From: Arion vulgaris
Lineage: Eukaryota; Mollusca; Gastropoda; Stylommatophora; Arionidae
NCBI GenBank assembly: GCA_020796225.1
Contig: CM036769.1
Span: 977,501 to 1,041,500, forward strand
Direction: 5' to 3'
Length of the DNA: 64,000 nt
Shown one piece after another: positions 28,596 to 33,719 of this stretch. A program made the position numbers and the translations under genes. Numbering within the stretch: position 1 is the stretch's first letter; each line of letters opens with the position of its first letter. The notes below the pieces were generated by a model. It was not told the origin of the DNA, did no database searches, and was given only the letters and a program-made list of their open reading frames with translations.

Positions 28596-31500
28596 CAAAG
28601 AGATTGGATCAGTAACCAATAAAAAAACATGATGAATTAGCATACTTACACAATACCATTGAACATCATATGGTATGCAGTAAGAGGTGGATAATCTAAC
28701 CCCCAATACTGGAGATCATTATCTCGACTTTGCACATACCTGTCAAGAATAAGACAGTATCAACAGATGTACACAACTGGTAAACATTTATAACAAATAT
28801 AACTTCTTAAACTTTTTCTCGCCCGAGTGGTTACCGGGGCCCAAATTTGGGGTGTAAAAATGAGAACCACTGTTACCTGCCATGCATGTCGTAGGAGGCG
28901 ATTAAGGAGGTTTGGCTGAAATCGGATGCACATGTCCTAAACGTGTAGAGGTCTATGCATTTAGGGACCTACCAAACCAATGTGCAACATATACACGTTC
29001 TTGGCAAAGACCAAACATATCACAAAGAGTGATTAAAATTGGTTGTGAAGAACGAACGCAAAGAAGAAGAAACTTTTCTCCTTCTTGACGCTCTCTATCT
29101 GTCACTTGTTAAAGCACTCTTTGTGATTTGTATGTGATCTGAGTCTAAGAGAGATTGTACATTGTGCCAGTTATGCACCTAAAAGTAGGCCAGCACATCC
29201 GATTTCTGTGACACTTTTTATTTACGAGTAGCTTCTCTAGGCCCCTACCTCAGTCGCGTCTTACAATATACATTGTAGGTCACAGTATTACTATTCTTTG
29301 TTCCACTTGCGAAGGTTCGGCATCACATAGGTGACTTCTTGAACTTGTAATATCAAATTGTTCTAGTGATACTGCATACTGGTCTTGCTTATTGCTTCTC
29401 TGCTAGTCCTGCTAAATATTGTGATAAGACTATTTTTATGCCTACTAATATGTAATGCTTCTGTTCTGCAACAGCTTGGTATTAGAGTGAGATGGCTATT
29501 AACTCTTTCCACGCCCATTTATTTCCTCAATTTTTAAGCAGTTAATTCAAGGGAAGTAAAAAAACAATTTTACAAAAAAATTACGATCCCAACTACTTGT
29601 CAATAAATAAACATATATATCTTATTATATACTAAATTGAATAAAACTGAACAACCCAATATAATAACAAGGTTAAAAAGTAGTAGAAGTAAAATAGTAG
29701 AAGTAAAACTAGAAAGACTTCTTATAAGGAAGCAACTCTATGGCGCAGTGTGCGGCTTAAAGCGTGCAACGGACTTCCGCCATGGCGCAGTGTGCGGCTT
29801 AAAGCGTGGAAAGAGTTAAAGAGCATAACATCAAGGAAAATTAAATATTTCAGGCACATCAAAAGACATGAGTGCCTAGAGAAGATAATTTTGGAGGGAA
29901 TGATGAGTGGAAGAAGAATGAGAGGAAAACCTAGAAGATGATGAGTGCAAGATGCCATTGACAATTTTAGAATGACTGCTGCTGATGCCGGTCAACGTGC
30001 ACTGAAAGAGAGTTTTCAGGACTGCTGTCATGGGAGCCAAGTTCTGAAAAGGGACAAGTTACTTGATGATGAATATGTAACAAATAAACTGCTACATATT
30101 ACCAGTGCCATTCTTCTTTCTTTTGTTGCCAGACTGTTACCAAGTTGTTTCTATAATTCGAGAAGATTAAAATCGAACGGTTAAATCACTTTGCCAAAAC
30201 ATGCAAATATTGATGGAAAAAGTACACATAACACAGATTAAAGATACTTGATGGTTCTTCTTCTTCCTCGTCGGTTTCCATATTCCCACTGGTTATAGTA
30301 GAGACGGAATGTGTTGTGTCACAGTTTACAGCAGGAGCTGCAGCATCTGCACCTTTCGGTCCGACACCAACAACATTTTTGGGTAGTACGGGTTAGCTTC
30401 TCTCTTTTCGATCTCCACAAACTTAGCCAGATTTCTTGGTAATTGTCTGTTTCCAGGGTTGCCACAAGAAGGAGAAGTAGAATCTTGGTCAGAATTGTTT
30501 CTACGTTGACCCTGACGCTAACAGTCATCTATAAGTCGCTGACTGCTACAAGCCCATGCAGCTTGTGTGCATCTCGGTTGATGGTTCAACATCATGACAG
30601 AGCATCTCGGTTGATGGTTCAACATCATGACATGAAAGAATGTCATTTAAAAAACTGATATTGTGGTGATTCATAACTAAGTCAGTTCTAAATGTTGCTA
30701 ATGATAATAATGCATATTAGTACCATTCTCTGATAGGGAGATTAACTGTGATCTCCATCCAGTGTCTTTGTGCTTCGAAATCACCGTACATTGGAGGTTT
30801 ACCGTAGCCTAAAAATGGAAGGAGAAACAACTGGTAACTGAATTTATCAATGAAGTGTAATGTATTTTTAGACTTTCTAGAATATTTATTTTCTCAAACC
30901 ATGACAACTTAGATCTTCTTCTTCATTTGTCCGCTGTGAATTTAGATATAGTCATGCGTCCGGTGTGACGCTTCTAACTGATTTCTGCGTGAAAGCCTGC
31001 TTACTGTTTTCCTCGCCATACAGGCAGGCTTTCTCCGGCTTCAGAGGTATCAACTTAGATGTTTTGATCTCCTTTTCTTTTCTGACTGACAACCTTGTTC
31101 ATAATCTTCTTCCTTCTTTTGTCGTTACACTGCTACCAGGTTGTTGTCCAGTGTCGTGGTTTTGTTCATAATACATAGGCTTACTATATGTCCCAGTTTG
31201 AAGGTATGGTCCTGGCCAGTTTGTCATTTTCTTCTGGTTATTTTGGAAAAAACTAAAAAGTTCAATTTTTGGTCTGCAAATTATGACATTTGAAAAACTA
31301 CAAAGTGGTAAGAAAAATTAATACAACTATTCAGTCATTTCAAATAAAGAAACATTTTATTGCTCAACATTGTTCAAATTATAGAACAACATTTTCAGCC
31401 TGCCAGGTTGGACCTGAAGAAGACTGCAGACTTCACCCTGAATGAAAGTATGATGATCTAGCATGACAGTTGATCTGAATGCTGAATAAAACACATATAT

Positions 31501-33719
31501 AAGAAAATGGGGTCTCATGGCTAAGTCTTTGTCTTGCATTTTGAAAGTTGTAGGTTTGAATCCGAACACTGACGTTCTTTTCATTAATGGATCCTTTCCA
31601 GGGATCACTAGGATTGTTGTCAGAGTTGGTGCTTTGTAAAATACTCTCAGAAGGTAGTGTGTCATTTCTGCGGAGAAGGACCGAGCCTTATAGGGACAAC
31701 CTGATGCAATGAAGTCAATCCTTTATAGTCCCATTTTAGACTAAATTAATGCAATATATTAAATAGTTATTCTAAGAATGGCTCTCTCAATGACTACATT
31801 TACTAGGGCCGTAACTGTGTCAGATTCTCATTTCCTGTTTTGGGAGGTTCAAAACAGCAAGCTGCGGAATGAGTGGATATTATCTATCAAGGTTTCCAAC
31901 CTCCGGAAGCTTATTTGGGTCTACTGTCTTGGACATGTGGGTGTTTATAGTAATGAGAGAGTAGACAGGCTTGTATAAACAGCACAAACTGTCCAGACTT
32001 TAAAATGGATTGAGGCATGTCCTTCTGTTGCTCAACGACCACCTGTTGCATGAGAACACTGAAAGTGATATTGAATTTATACAGCAATGTCAGGAGTTTA
32101 AAATGGATTGAGGCATGTCCTTCTGTTGCTCAATGACCACCTGTTGCATGAGAACACTGAAAGTGACCAGCAATGTCAGGAGTTTAAAATAACATGTTTT
32201 ACAAGTAGAACTGGATCTTGAGGAGTAGAACAAAAAGTGTTTTTAAACTAGGAACCATTAGCATGCATACCCTTCAACTTATGGTGTTAATCTGAGAATC
32301 GATGGGTTTGTCCGGAGTATTATGATATTGGTCCAGTAACCAATAACCAGAGAAAGGCAGAAATGTAAAAATAAAAGAGGCACAGAATCTTTAATGATAT
32401 TGGTCCAGTAACCAATAACCAGAGAAAGGCAGAAATGTAAAAATAAAAGAGGCACAGAATCTTTAATGATATTAGTCCAGTAACTAATAACCAGAGAAAG
32501 GCAGAAATGTAAAAATAAAAGAGGCACAGAATCTTTAAGACTGTTGGAGTGCAGTATTTTATTTCATCTATTAAAAATTATATCGCCTGTGTGGTGCCGG
32601 GGCCCGCATGGGAAGCAAAGAATAGTACTACTGCAACCTACATGCATGTCGTAAGAGGTGACTGATGTAGGCCCTAGGGATGCTACCCTAGTAAATAAAA
32701 AGCTGCACAGAAATAGGATGTGCTGGCCTACTTGTAGGCGCATAACTGGCACAGCGTACAATCGTTCTTAGGCTCAGATCACATACAAATTACATAGAGT
32801 GGTTGACAAGTGGTTGATATGGAACGTTCGAAAAAGAAGACCAATTATATGTATTTTTTCCCTCAGGAGTATTTTTTTAATTCTCATCTGAACTATAAAT
32901 TCTGAGAGTTTACGAAATGTATATTTGTTTCTGCTTAAAATGTTGTTCTATATTTTATATTGTTTAAAACAATGCATTATTGATTACTGAACCGACATTT
33001 CATAGCACTCCAGGCAGACCCATAGGTGCTCAGTCTCCCCCAGCAGATGCCAAAGGTATGCATACTGATGGTTCATGTGGTTCGCTGGTTAAACACATTC
33101 TCCTCTCCTCTGCCCCTCAAACATACCGTTCTACTTGTCTTCTCCCTCTCTTCCACCAACTACTTCTTGATAGAAGTGTGGGGGGGGAGTTCTACTTGTA
33201 CAACGTATAATTCCAAATTCCTTAAATCACTGGATAAACCAACATTACATCAATGTAAATGTTGGTTGTTAGTGAGTTAGTCTTCTTTACAAGAAGTTCT
33301 TGCTTCTTGCATGTTTTAGTTTTACAACTGAACAGAAATTATATGAAGGGAACTATTTCATTTTACCTATACATCCCAGAAACATCTGATTTGTATATTT
33401 TTGCTGCTCACAAGAAGACATCAACCAGTGATTACAATAGAATAGTAAAATAGGGGAAATTTGAAAGTAGAAAGTTGTCACGGTCACTACACTCTAACTA
33501 CACCGGCGTCAGTACACGTTCCACGACGCAGAAACTATGTATATGATATGTGACAATTCTTGCAAAGTGGACGCATATTGCATGCTGATTATATTTTAAA
33601 TTCGTACCTGAATATCCCCACATAGAAACGCACACTCTAACCATCAATGCCCCACATAAAACAAGTAAAACTTGCAGAGTAAGGGAATGAGGGTAGCCCT
33701 GATACGTGGATGTCGCCAT
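91..33719 (-). CDS. ALG6: ALG6, dolichyl-P-Glc:Man9GlcNAc2-PP-dolichol alpha-1,3-glucosyltransferase; 13 exons, 3' end outside window
   Basis: ALG6 is a multipass ER-membrane GT57 enzyme that adds the first glucose to the lipid-linked oligosaccharide used for N-glycosylation. Thirteen minus-strand exons join with consistent phases (112, 85, 90, 89, 89, 65, 212, 131, 86, 85, 71, 69 and 127 nt), giving 437 codons; the family is about 500 residues, so roughly 70 C-terminal residues lie off the left edge. Diagnostic ALG6 motifs appear in order: [15 protein letters not shown] (exon 2, with the lumenal-loop Asp, residue 47, equivalent to the reported catalytic Asp of yeast Alg6), [16 protein letters not shown] (exon 3), [13 protein letters not shown] (exon 6), [14 protein letters not shown] (exon 7), [11 protein letters not shown] plus DKVANFWCS (exons 8/9), HVHEKSILL (exon 11) and [11 protein letters not shown] (exon 13). 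The DKVANFWC block separates it from paralogue ALG8. No frameshift or stop interrupts the exons. The gene spans at least 33.6 kb because its introns are packed with repeats. Confidence 0.95.
326..574 (-). mobile_element. SINE-J copy 1 (tRNA-like head)
   Basis: About 245 bp matching 8078-8313 over its length. On the minus strand it starts with a tRNA-like head: A-box-like TAGCTTAAGTGATAG and B-box-like GGTTCAAACTCC about 45 nt later. Confidence 0.75.
755..1260. repeat. GT/GA-rich minisatellite
   Basis: Imperfect repeats of GAGAGTGTGAGTGA-like units pass into GTGTGTGTATGGTTAAGTGGAA-like units. The His/Ser/Thr/Leu-rich minus-strand open frames here are repeat artefacts. Confidence 0.9.
1268..1386 (-). 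mobile_element. SINE-F fragment
   Basis: The 3' part of SINE-F (TCTAAAGACG...CACTGCACCGGGTTTTACCCC...CTCAGTCCCTCTCAGCA). The head is replaced by a TATGGTTAAGTGGAAG minisatellite. Confidence 0.6.
1486..1905 (-). mobile_element. Chimera of SINE-H head and LINE-a 3' end
   Basis: On the minus strand a tRNA-like SINE-H head (1905 to ~1790, B box GTATTCAATCC) runs straight into LINE-a ORF2 C-terminal sequence (SPVGKRK.RRPKTTL...[10 protein letters not shown]), then a 3' tail CCTAACCTGAACAGCTTCGA also found at the end of SINE-H at 63.0 kb. Confidence 0.75.
1994..2062 (-). CDS. ALG6: ALG6 exon 12
   Basis: Acceptor aaatttcag/ACCAG, donor GTTTAG/gtaagctg, 69 nt. Peptide [20 protein letters not shown] plus VF, a membrane segment aligning with the LPVCLV...WFLLVSTFS region of the family. 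The phase joins exons 11 and 13 exactly. Confidence 0.9.
   Translation of the reverse strand, partial: TSMSCSEVRSIGLFLVSAYFCV
2537..3043 (-). mobile_element. SINE-gamma interrupted by SINE-beta
   Basis: The head and core (CACAGGCG...AAAGAATAGAACCAC) lie at 3043-2987, the remainder at 2730-2537 (GGATTAGCTACCCCACCATG). A minus-strand SINE-beta occupies about 2731-2988, flanked by copies of AGTGGTTCT. Confidence 0.7.
3105..4200 (-). mobile_element. LINE-e relic with RNase H domain
   Basis: The minus-strand open frame 3882-3607 encodes a retrotransposon RNase H: IVIYTDGS (Asp), MTMEVLAVT (Glu), ILSDSMSMI (Asp). A broken continuation has [15 protein letters not shown]. Stops and frameshifts make it dead. 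A 36-bp array interrupts its upstream part. Confidence 0.85.
3885..4105. repeat. 36-bp tandem array, 6 copies
   Basis: Unit AATGTGATTCCTCTCTCTTC plus 16 more bases. The plus-strand frame reads [12 protein letters not shown] repeatedly because 36 is a multiple of three. It sits inside a LINE-e relic. Confidence 0.95.
4211..4305. repeat. 31-bp tandem repeat, about 3 copies
   Basis: Unit CTAGTTAATACGATCGCGAG plus AGAGAGATTCG; the third copy is shortened. Confidence 0.9.
4306..4700. other. Unassigned AT-rich intron sequence
   Basis: Part of ALG6 intron 11. I see no gene, RNA or recognisable repeat in it. Confidence 0.5.
4701..4785. repeat. 17-bp tandem repeat, 5 copies
   Basis: Unit ACACAGTATTAAAACAT, nearly identical copies. 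Confidence 0.95.
4865..5116 (+). mobile_element. SINE-alpha copy 1 with TSD
   Basis: 252-bp element, starts CGCCCAAGTGGTTACCGGG and ends GAAGAAGAAG, flanked by 9-bp duplications ATCCACATA (4856-4864, 5117-5125). Inserted next to a LINE-e relic. Confidence 0.95.
5150..5455 (-). mobile_element. LINE-e RNase H fragment
   Basis: Minus-strand pieces [29 protein letters not shown] and LRYEWMSSI match the catalytic blocks of the LINE-e RNase H, with stops between. Confidence 0.75.
5469..5539 (-). CDS. ALG6: ALG6 exon 11
   Basis: Acceptor tgtattttcag/ATAAA, donor GCCAT/gtaagtatg, 71 nt. Peptide [20 protein letters not shown] continues LVA. The [11 protein letters not shown] motif is highly conserved in ALG6/ALG8. 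Confidence 0.95.
5820..5904 (-). CDS. ALG6: ALG6 exon 10
   Basis: Acceptor ttttcttacag/TTTGG, donor TCTTTG/gttagtaag, 85 nt. Read in the frame set by exon 9 it gives [20 protein letters not shown] then VRSFHYSL, aligning with FLSLLPACIKLILQP of vertebrate ALG6. Confidence 0.92.
6045..6345 (+). mobile_element. LINE ORF2 C-terminal relic
   Basis: Broken plus-strand frame with [33 protein letters not shown], then [15 protein letters not shown], the region downstream of the reverse transcriptase in many LINEs. Confidence 0.8.
6474..6555. repeat. GA/GGGA-rich low-complexity tract
   Basis: Purine-rich microsatellite (GA)n grading to (GGGA)n, then (GATA)3. Confidence 0.95.
6565..6960 (+). mobile_element. 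LINE RNase H C-terminal relic
   Basis: Plus frame has [19 protein letters not shown], the GHAG..EN..A motif of LINE RNase H, followed by decayed C-terminal sequence ending near [13 protein letters not shown]. Confidence 0.7.
7026..7111 (-). CDS. ALG6: ALG6 exon 9
   Basis: Acceptor gttttctccag/GACAAG, donor CATATG/gtgagc, 86 nt. Peptide [20 protein letters not shown] continues [16 protein letters not shown] distinguishes ALG6 from ALG8. Confidence 0.95.
7192..7400 (-). mobile_element. SINE-F copy 2
   Basis: Minus-strand copy with B-box-like GGTTCGAATCC at 7359-7369 and the family body (ATCCTAGGGAT, CTCCGTAGCTCC). Head truncated near 7400. Confidence 0.8.
7405..7645 (-). mobile_element. LINE-b relic
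   Basis: Minus strand encodes [19 protein letters not shown], then [20 protein letters not shown], the C-terminal tail of LINE-b ORF2. Confidence 0.8.
7646..7850 (-). mobile_element. LINE-e fragment
   Basis: Matches the LINE-e 3' coding end seen at 40.76-40.98 kb (ATTTTAGTGTCTTCATCCAA, GCAAGCCTGGTGACTCGCTC). Confidence 0.65.
8037..8058. repeat. (TA)n microsatellite
   Basis: Uninterrupted TA dinucleotides beside SINE-J copy 2. Confidence 0.95.
8078..8313 (-). mobile_element. SINE-J copy 2
   Basis: Second copy of SINE-J, collinear with 326-574; B-box-like GGTTCAAACGC is partly decayed. Confidence 0.75.
8344..8474 (-). CDS. ALG6: ALG6 exon 8
   Basis: Acceptor gaaggatag/CCAAG, donor TATGAA/gttagt, 131 nt. 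Encodes membrane segment [20 protein letters not shown] then [12 protein letters not shown]. The RLFP..RGL.E motif is diagnostic of ALG6. Confidence 0.95.
9025..9385 (-). mobile_element. LINE-c relic with intact C-terminal frame
   Basis: A 112-codon minus frame: [60 protein letters not shown], then [20 protein letters not shown]. This is the typical ORF2 tail of a non-LTR retrotransposon. 5'-truncated, with a TGATGATGA-type 3' end. Confidence 0.9.
9440..9600 (-). mobile_element. SINE-M fragment
   Basis: Matches the central and 3' part of the full SINE-M at 54.6 kb (ACTGATTTTCGCACAAAGGC, TCCGAGTTCAGAGGTA). Confidence 0.6.
9830..10085 (+). mobile_element. SINE-beta
   Basis: Near full length: GTGTGGTGCAGGG head, core AAAGAATAGTACCACTGCGA, ACCCTAGTAAATAAAAAG, tail AAGAAGAAG. 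Possible imperfect TSD around AGTGAAGAT/AGTGAGGAT. Confidence 0.85.
10084..10330 (-). mobile_element. LINE-e fragment
   Basis: Shares ATTGTACTCCAGACAGGTTC and downstream sequence with 3200-3300; ends near an RNase H GNE-type motif at 10360. Confidence 0.6.
10415..10655 (-). mobile_element. SINE-F copy 3
   Basis: Full copy. Minus strand head CTGTGGTTAAGC (A box), B-box-like GGTTTGAATCG, and the family body to GAAATGAAGTCAAT. Confidence 0.85.
10740..10990. repeat. Diverged duplicates of the ALG6 exon 7 donor region
   Basis: About three imperfect copies of a GATAGACAAATAT...CTTCATAAAGCTGCC segment, also present at 11335-11400 where it includes the end of exon 7. Confidence 0.6.
10990..11325 (-). 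mobile_element. LINE-e 3' fragment
   Basis: Collinear with 40.66-40.98 kb (GTATGCATACTGATG, CCTGTGGCTCGCTGGTTAAA, GATTTTAGTGTCCTCATCCA); encodes decayed RNase H C-terminal residues on the minus strand. Confidence 0.75.
11338..11549 (-). CDS. ALG6: ALG6 exon 7, with two alternative in-frame donors
   Basis: Acceptor cttgttattag/ATTC. It encodes [17 protein letters not shown] then [19 protein letters not shown]. Two donors fit the phase of exon 8: TCAA/gtaggt at 11338/11337 (212 nt, used here, includes [11 protein letters not shown]) and TTTTAG/gtagct at 11398/11397 (152 nt). The longer form better matches the family loop GKCFKKGLKGKGF, so I prefer it. Both donors sit in copies of a ~60-bp local duplication. 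Confidence 0.85.
11583..11601. repeat. (TA)n microsatellite
   Basis: Short TA run in ALG6 intron 6. The rest of this 538-bp intron shows nothing recognisable. Confidence 0.9.
12088..12152 (-). CDS. ALG6: ALG6 exon 6
   Basis: Acceptor tgtttcag/CTTGG, donor TTTTCA/gtatcc, 65 nt. Peptide [20 protein letters not shown] plus F and Q (Q split across the intron). The [12 protein letters not shown] signature is near-invariant in ALG6. Confidence 0.95.
12273..12528 (+). mobile_element. SINE-alpha copy 2 with TSD
   Basis: 256 bp, CGCCCGAG start, AAGAAG tail, flanked by 12-bp GCTGTAAATGCC (12261-12272, 12529-12540). Confidence 0.95.
12741..12876. repeat. 44-bp tandem repeat, 3 copies
   Basis: Unit TTCCAGCACAGGCTGTGAAC plus 24 bases, one A/G difference among copies. 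Confidence 0.95.
12880..13655 (-). mobile_element. LINE-b relic split by SINE-alpha
   Basis: Minus strand, 5' part at 13655-13488 ([24 protein letters not shown]) and 3' part at 13205-12880 ([11 protein letters not shown] region and 3' end TACTTGATGATGATG). The split is exactly at a SINE-alpha insertion. Confidence 0.85.
13217..13476 (-). mobile_element. SINE-alpha copy 3 nested in LINE-b, with TSD
   Basis: Full-length minus-strand copy flanked by 11-bp TCTCTGTCCAT (13206-13216, 13477-13487). Removing it restores a continuous LINE-b. Confidence 0.95.
13700..13935 (-). mobile_element. LINE-e C-terminal fragment
   Basis: Minus strand [30 protein letters not shown] resembles the FRLRMGH...LRAHLH segment downstream of RNase H at 15.5 kb, decayed. 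Confidence 0.55.
14124..14577 (+). mobile_element. 5'-truncated LINE-d (RTE-like) with 14-bp TSD
   Basis: Encodes [39 protein letters not shown]; a one-base deletion then shifts the frame, after which [24 protein letters not shown] and [14 protein letters not shown] follow. The 3' tail is TAATGATGATAATGATG. Flanked by AAGTAGTTACGGTT at 14110-14123 and 14578-14591. Confidence 0.95.
14703..14959 (+). mobile_element. SINE-beta with TSD
   Basis: Full copy flanked by 9-bp AAGAGACTT (14694-14702, 14960-14968); tail GAAGAAGAAGAAG. Confidence 0.9.
14965..15115 (+). mobile_element. LINE ORF2 C-terminal fragment
   Basis: Plus frame [20 protein letters not shown], the RGRP..W.DNI..W...LAE tail common to LINE ORF2, with stops. 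Confidence 0.6.
15142..15230 (-). CDS. ALG6: ALG6 exon 5
   Basis: Acceptor ccttccacag/TTC, donor CATT/gtaagtg, 89 nt. It encodes the membrane segment [20 protein letters not shown] followed by the polar [10 protein letters not shown]. It aligns with VLIADLLIYIPAVVLY in vertebrate ALG6. Confidence 0.9.
15300..15663 (-). mobile_element. LINE-e C-terminal region
   Basis: Minus frame 15667-15404 reads [51 protein letters not shown]: the segment downstream of the RNase H domain in I-type LINEs. Confidence 0.75.
15664..15995 (+). mobile_element. LINE-c relic
   Basis: Plus strand counterpart of 9025-9385: [40 protein letters not shown], frameshifted, ending CACCTGATGATGATGATG. Confidence 0.85.
16185..16350 (+). 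mobile_element. LINE ORF2 C-terminal fragment
   Basis: Plus frame [36 protein letters not shown], followed by a GAAGAGAAGAAGAAAG tail. Confidence 0.65.
16602..16838 (+). mobile_element. SINE-F copy 4
   Basis: Plus-strand full copy. A-box region GTAGTTAAGTGGTTG, B-box GGGTAGAATCCAG, body with CCTAGGATTATTGTTGGAGC and 3' end CAATGAAGCCAATCCTTCG. Confidence 0.85.
16839..16905. repeat. 15-bp tandem repeat, about 4 copies
   Basis: Unit GGTTAACATCCCGCT at the junction of SINE-F and SINE-K. Confidence 0.95.
16906..17045 (-). mobile_element. SINE-K copy 1
   Basis: Minus strand starts with GCGTAGTGGTTAGTATC (A-box-like) and GGATCAAATCCC (B-box-like), then a body with CTCTCTGGTTGACCC. Shares its head with 19.94-20.17 kb. 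Confidence 0.65.
17185..17580 (+). mobile_element. LINE-b relic
   Basis: Plus strand [14 protein letters not shown], then a frameshifted YFGHIKKH and [20 protein letters not shown] and CAAAGTTCTGCTCAGGACAA, matching the LINE-b tail at 41.8-42.1 kb. Confidence 0.8.
17975..18063 (-). CDS. ALG6: ALG6 exon 4
   Basis: Acceptor tcttccctag/AGCC, donor TTACAG/gtgtgg, 89 nt. The peptide [20 protein letters not shown] continues as GVKLFMRVT and aligns with the vertebrate stretch AKFINPDWIALHTSRGYES...HKLFMRTT. The family Arg-Gly-Tyr is His-Gly-Leu here. The phase fits exons 3 and 5. Confidence 0.85.
18115..18985 (+). mobile_element. LINE-a relic with internal deletion
   Basis: Begins with reverse transcriptase residues FIPIPKKGD...NYRTVVG, then jumps to [19 protein letters not shown], so the palm with the catalytic Asp pair is deleted. 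A 161-codon frame follows: [70 protein letters not shown]. Ends with an ACTAACTAAC tail. It lies directly right of ALG6 exon 4. Confidence 0.9.
19193..19405. repeat. 21-bp tandem array, 10 copies
   Basis: Unit AAGTGTGATCTAACTTCATGC, essentially identical copies; two minus frames stay open only because 21 is a multiple of three. In ALG6 intron 3. Confidence 0.98.
19940..20165 (-). mobile_element. SINE-K copy 2
   Basis: Minus-strand copy with GCATAGTGGTTAGTGC, GGATCAAATTTC and a 27-bp internal duplication (GTGCCTTTACTTCCAAGTGT). Confidence 0.65.
20262..20520. repeat. 37-bp tandem array, 7 copies
   Basis: Unit CTTCATCCACTTTGAAATGA plus GAATATTGTTGTAATTA, almost no variation among copies. Confidence 0.98.
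20752..26960. repeat. Giant 45-bp tandem array, about 135-140 copies
   Basis: Unit GAAGTGGTTACATCATACAG plus AACAAGATATAGGGATCTCAATGGC. Two plus frames ([15 protein letters not shown] and [15 protein letters not shown]) and one minus frame ([15 protein letters not shown]) stay open for hundreds of codons only because 45 is a multiple of three; none is likely coding. Recurrent variants lack one base (GGCAAGTGG) or two (TATAGGATC), and the last few units are badly degraded. The part GGGATCTCAATGGCGAAGTGGTTA matches the head of SINE-F. The array fills over half of ALG6 intron 3. Confidence 0.99.
26961..27800 (+). repeat. Degenerate ~128-bp tandem array of a LINE-e RNase H segment
   Basis: The right two units (27535-27800) are near identical: GGACAGAACAATAACTACTT, GAGGATATGGAAGTTGAGAC, CTGGGTGCATTATTACTGTG. 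Further left the same landmarks recur in increasingly garbled copies, mixing with broken 45-bp units near 27.0 kb. The unit contains the MEVE.VTAAL and VTDS-type blocks of the LINE-e RNase H. Confidence 0.8.
27827..28057 (+). mobile_element. SINE-alpha copy 4 with TSD, head truncated
   Basis: 231 bp lacking the first ~20 bases; flanked by 10-bp ATGTTGTGGT (27817-27826, 28058-28067). Inserted in the RNase H region of LINE-e. Confidence 0.9.
28551..28592. repeat. (AATC)n microsatellite
   Basis: About ten tetranucleotide units; represents the 3' tail of the LINE-e copy. Confidence 0.95.
28650..28739 (-). CDS. ALG6: ALG6 exon 3
   Basis: Acceptor cttgacag/GTATG, donor TTGT/gtaagtatg, 90 nt. It encodes [20 protein letters not shown] and [10 protein letters not shown], strongly conserved in ALG6/ALG8. 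It is separated from exon 4 by the 10.6-kb array-rich intron 3. Confidence 0.95.
28820..29069 (+). mobile_element. SINE-alpha copy 5 with TSD
   Basis: 250 bp flanked by AAACTTTTTCT/AAACTTTTCT (28809-28819, 29070-29079). It landed in the tail of a minus-strand SINE-beta. Confidence 0.9.
29080..29333 (-). mobile_element. SINE-beta, tail interrupted by SINE-alpha
   Basis: Minus-strand copy with TSD ACTTCTTAAACTT (28802-28814) and ACTTCTTGAACTT (29334-29346), lying outside the SINE-alpha insertion. Confidence 0.85.
29400..30080 (+). mobile_element. LINE-b relic split by a TTAA MITE
   Basis: Left part to 29498 (GCTTCTGTTCTGCAACAGCT) and right part from 29816 ([48 protein letters not shown]) rejoin perfectly when the MITE is removed. 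Ends GTTACTTGATGATGAAT. Confidence 0.85.
29503..29815. mobile_element. MITE with piggyBac-like ends (TTAA target)
   Basis: 313-bp element with perfect 12-bp terminal inverted repeats CTCTTTCCACGC / GCGTGGAAAGAG, flanked by TTAA (29499-29502, 29816-29819). No transposase. A ~39-bp direct repeat (ATGGCGCAGTGTGCGGCTTA) lies at its right end. Confidence 0.9.
30570..30636. repeat. 33-bp direct duplication
   Basis: GCATCTCGGTTGATGGTTCA plus 13 bases, twice. Confidence 0.9.
30724..30808 (-). CDS. ALG6: ALG6 exon 2
   Basis: Acceptor atttttag/GC, donor AATG/gtacta, 85 nt. It encodes [20 protein letters not shown] and NLPIREW, the first lumenal loop with the acidic GDFEAQRHW motif characteristic of ALG6. 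The Trp codon is split across the intron (TG/G). Confidence 0.92.
30920..31060 (-). mobile_element. SINE-M fragment
   Basis: Matches SINE-M 3' part: CTGATTTCTGCGTGAAAGCC, CCTCGCCATACAGGCAG, TCCGGCTTCAGAGGTA. Confidence 0.65.
31090..31170 (-). mobile_element. LINE-g 3' fragment
   Basis: CTTTTGTCGTTACACTGCTA and CCAGGTTGTTGTCCAGTGTC match the extreme 3' region of LINE-g at 60.55 and 62.7 kb; a similar piece is at 30.11-30.16 kb. Confidence 0.5.
31508..31737 (+). mobile_element. SINE-F copy 5
   Basis: Head GGGGTCTCATGGCTAAGTC, B box GTAGGTTTGAATCCG, body GGGATCACTAGGATTGTTGT, 3' end AATGAAGTCAATCCTT. Confidence 0.85.
31770..32270 (+). mobile_element. LINE-e RNase H relic
   Basis: Plus frame [26 protein letters not shown], then [17 protein letters not shown]: catalytic Asp block and the GH.G...NER.D.L motif. 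A ~97-bp segment is duplicated at 32.0-32.17 kb. Confidence 0.8.
32322..32539. repeat. 72-bp tandem array, 3 copies
   Basis: Unit ATGATATTGGTCCAGTAACC plus 52 bases; contains CAGTAACCAATAACCA, the 3' end sequence of LINE-e. Confidence 0.95.
32584..32842 (+). mobile_element. SINE-beta with TSD (good full-length reference)
   Basis: Starts CGCCTGTGTGGTGCCGGGGC, flanked by 8-bp AATTATAT (32576-32583, 32843-32850). Confidence 0.9.
32985..33250 (-). mobile_element. LINE-e 3' fragment
   Basis: ACTCCAGGCAGACCCATAGG, GTATGCATACTGATGGTTC, AATTCCTTAAATCACTGGAT; collinear with 40.63-40.81 kb, with a local (G)n expansion. Confidence 0.75.
33608..33719 (-). CDS. ALG6: ALG6 exon 1 (coding part)
   Basis: Start codon at 33719-33717 (reads [13 protein letters not shown]). 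It encodes a short cytosolic N-terminus, then a hydrophobic first membrane segment ([20 protein letters not shown]) ending WGYS plus one base. The donor is CAG/gtacga. It joins exon 2 to give [14 protein letters not shown], the expected ALG6 order. A longer open frame extends upstream, but homologues start near this Met. Confidence 0.9.
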
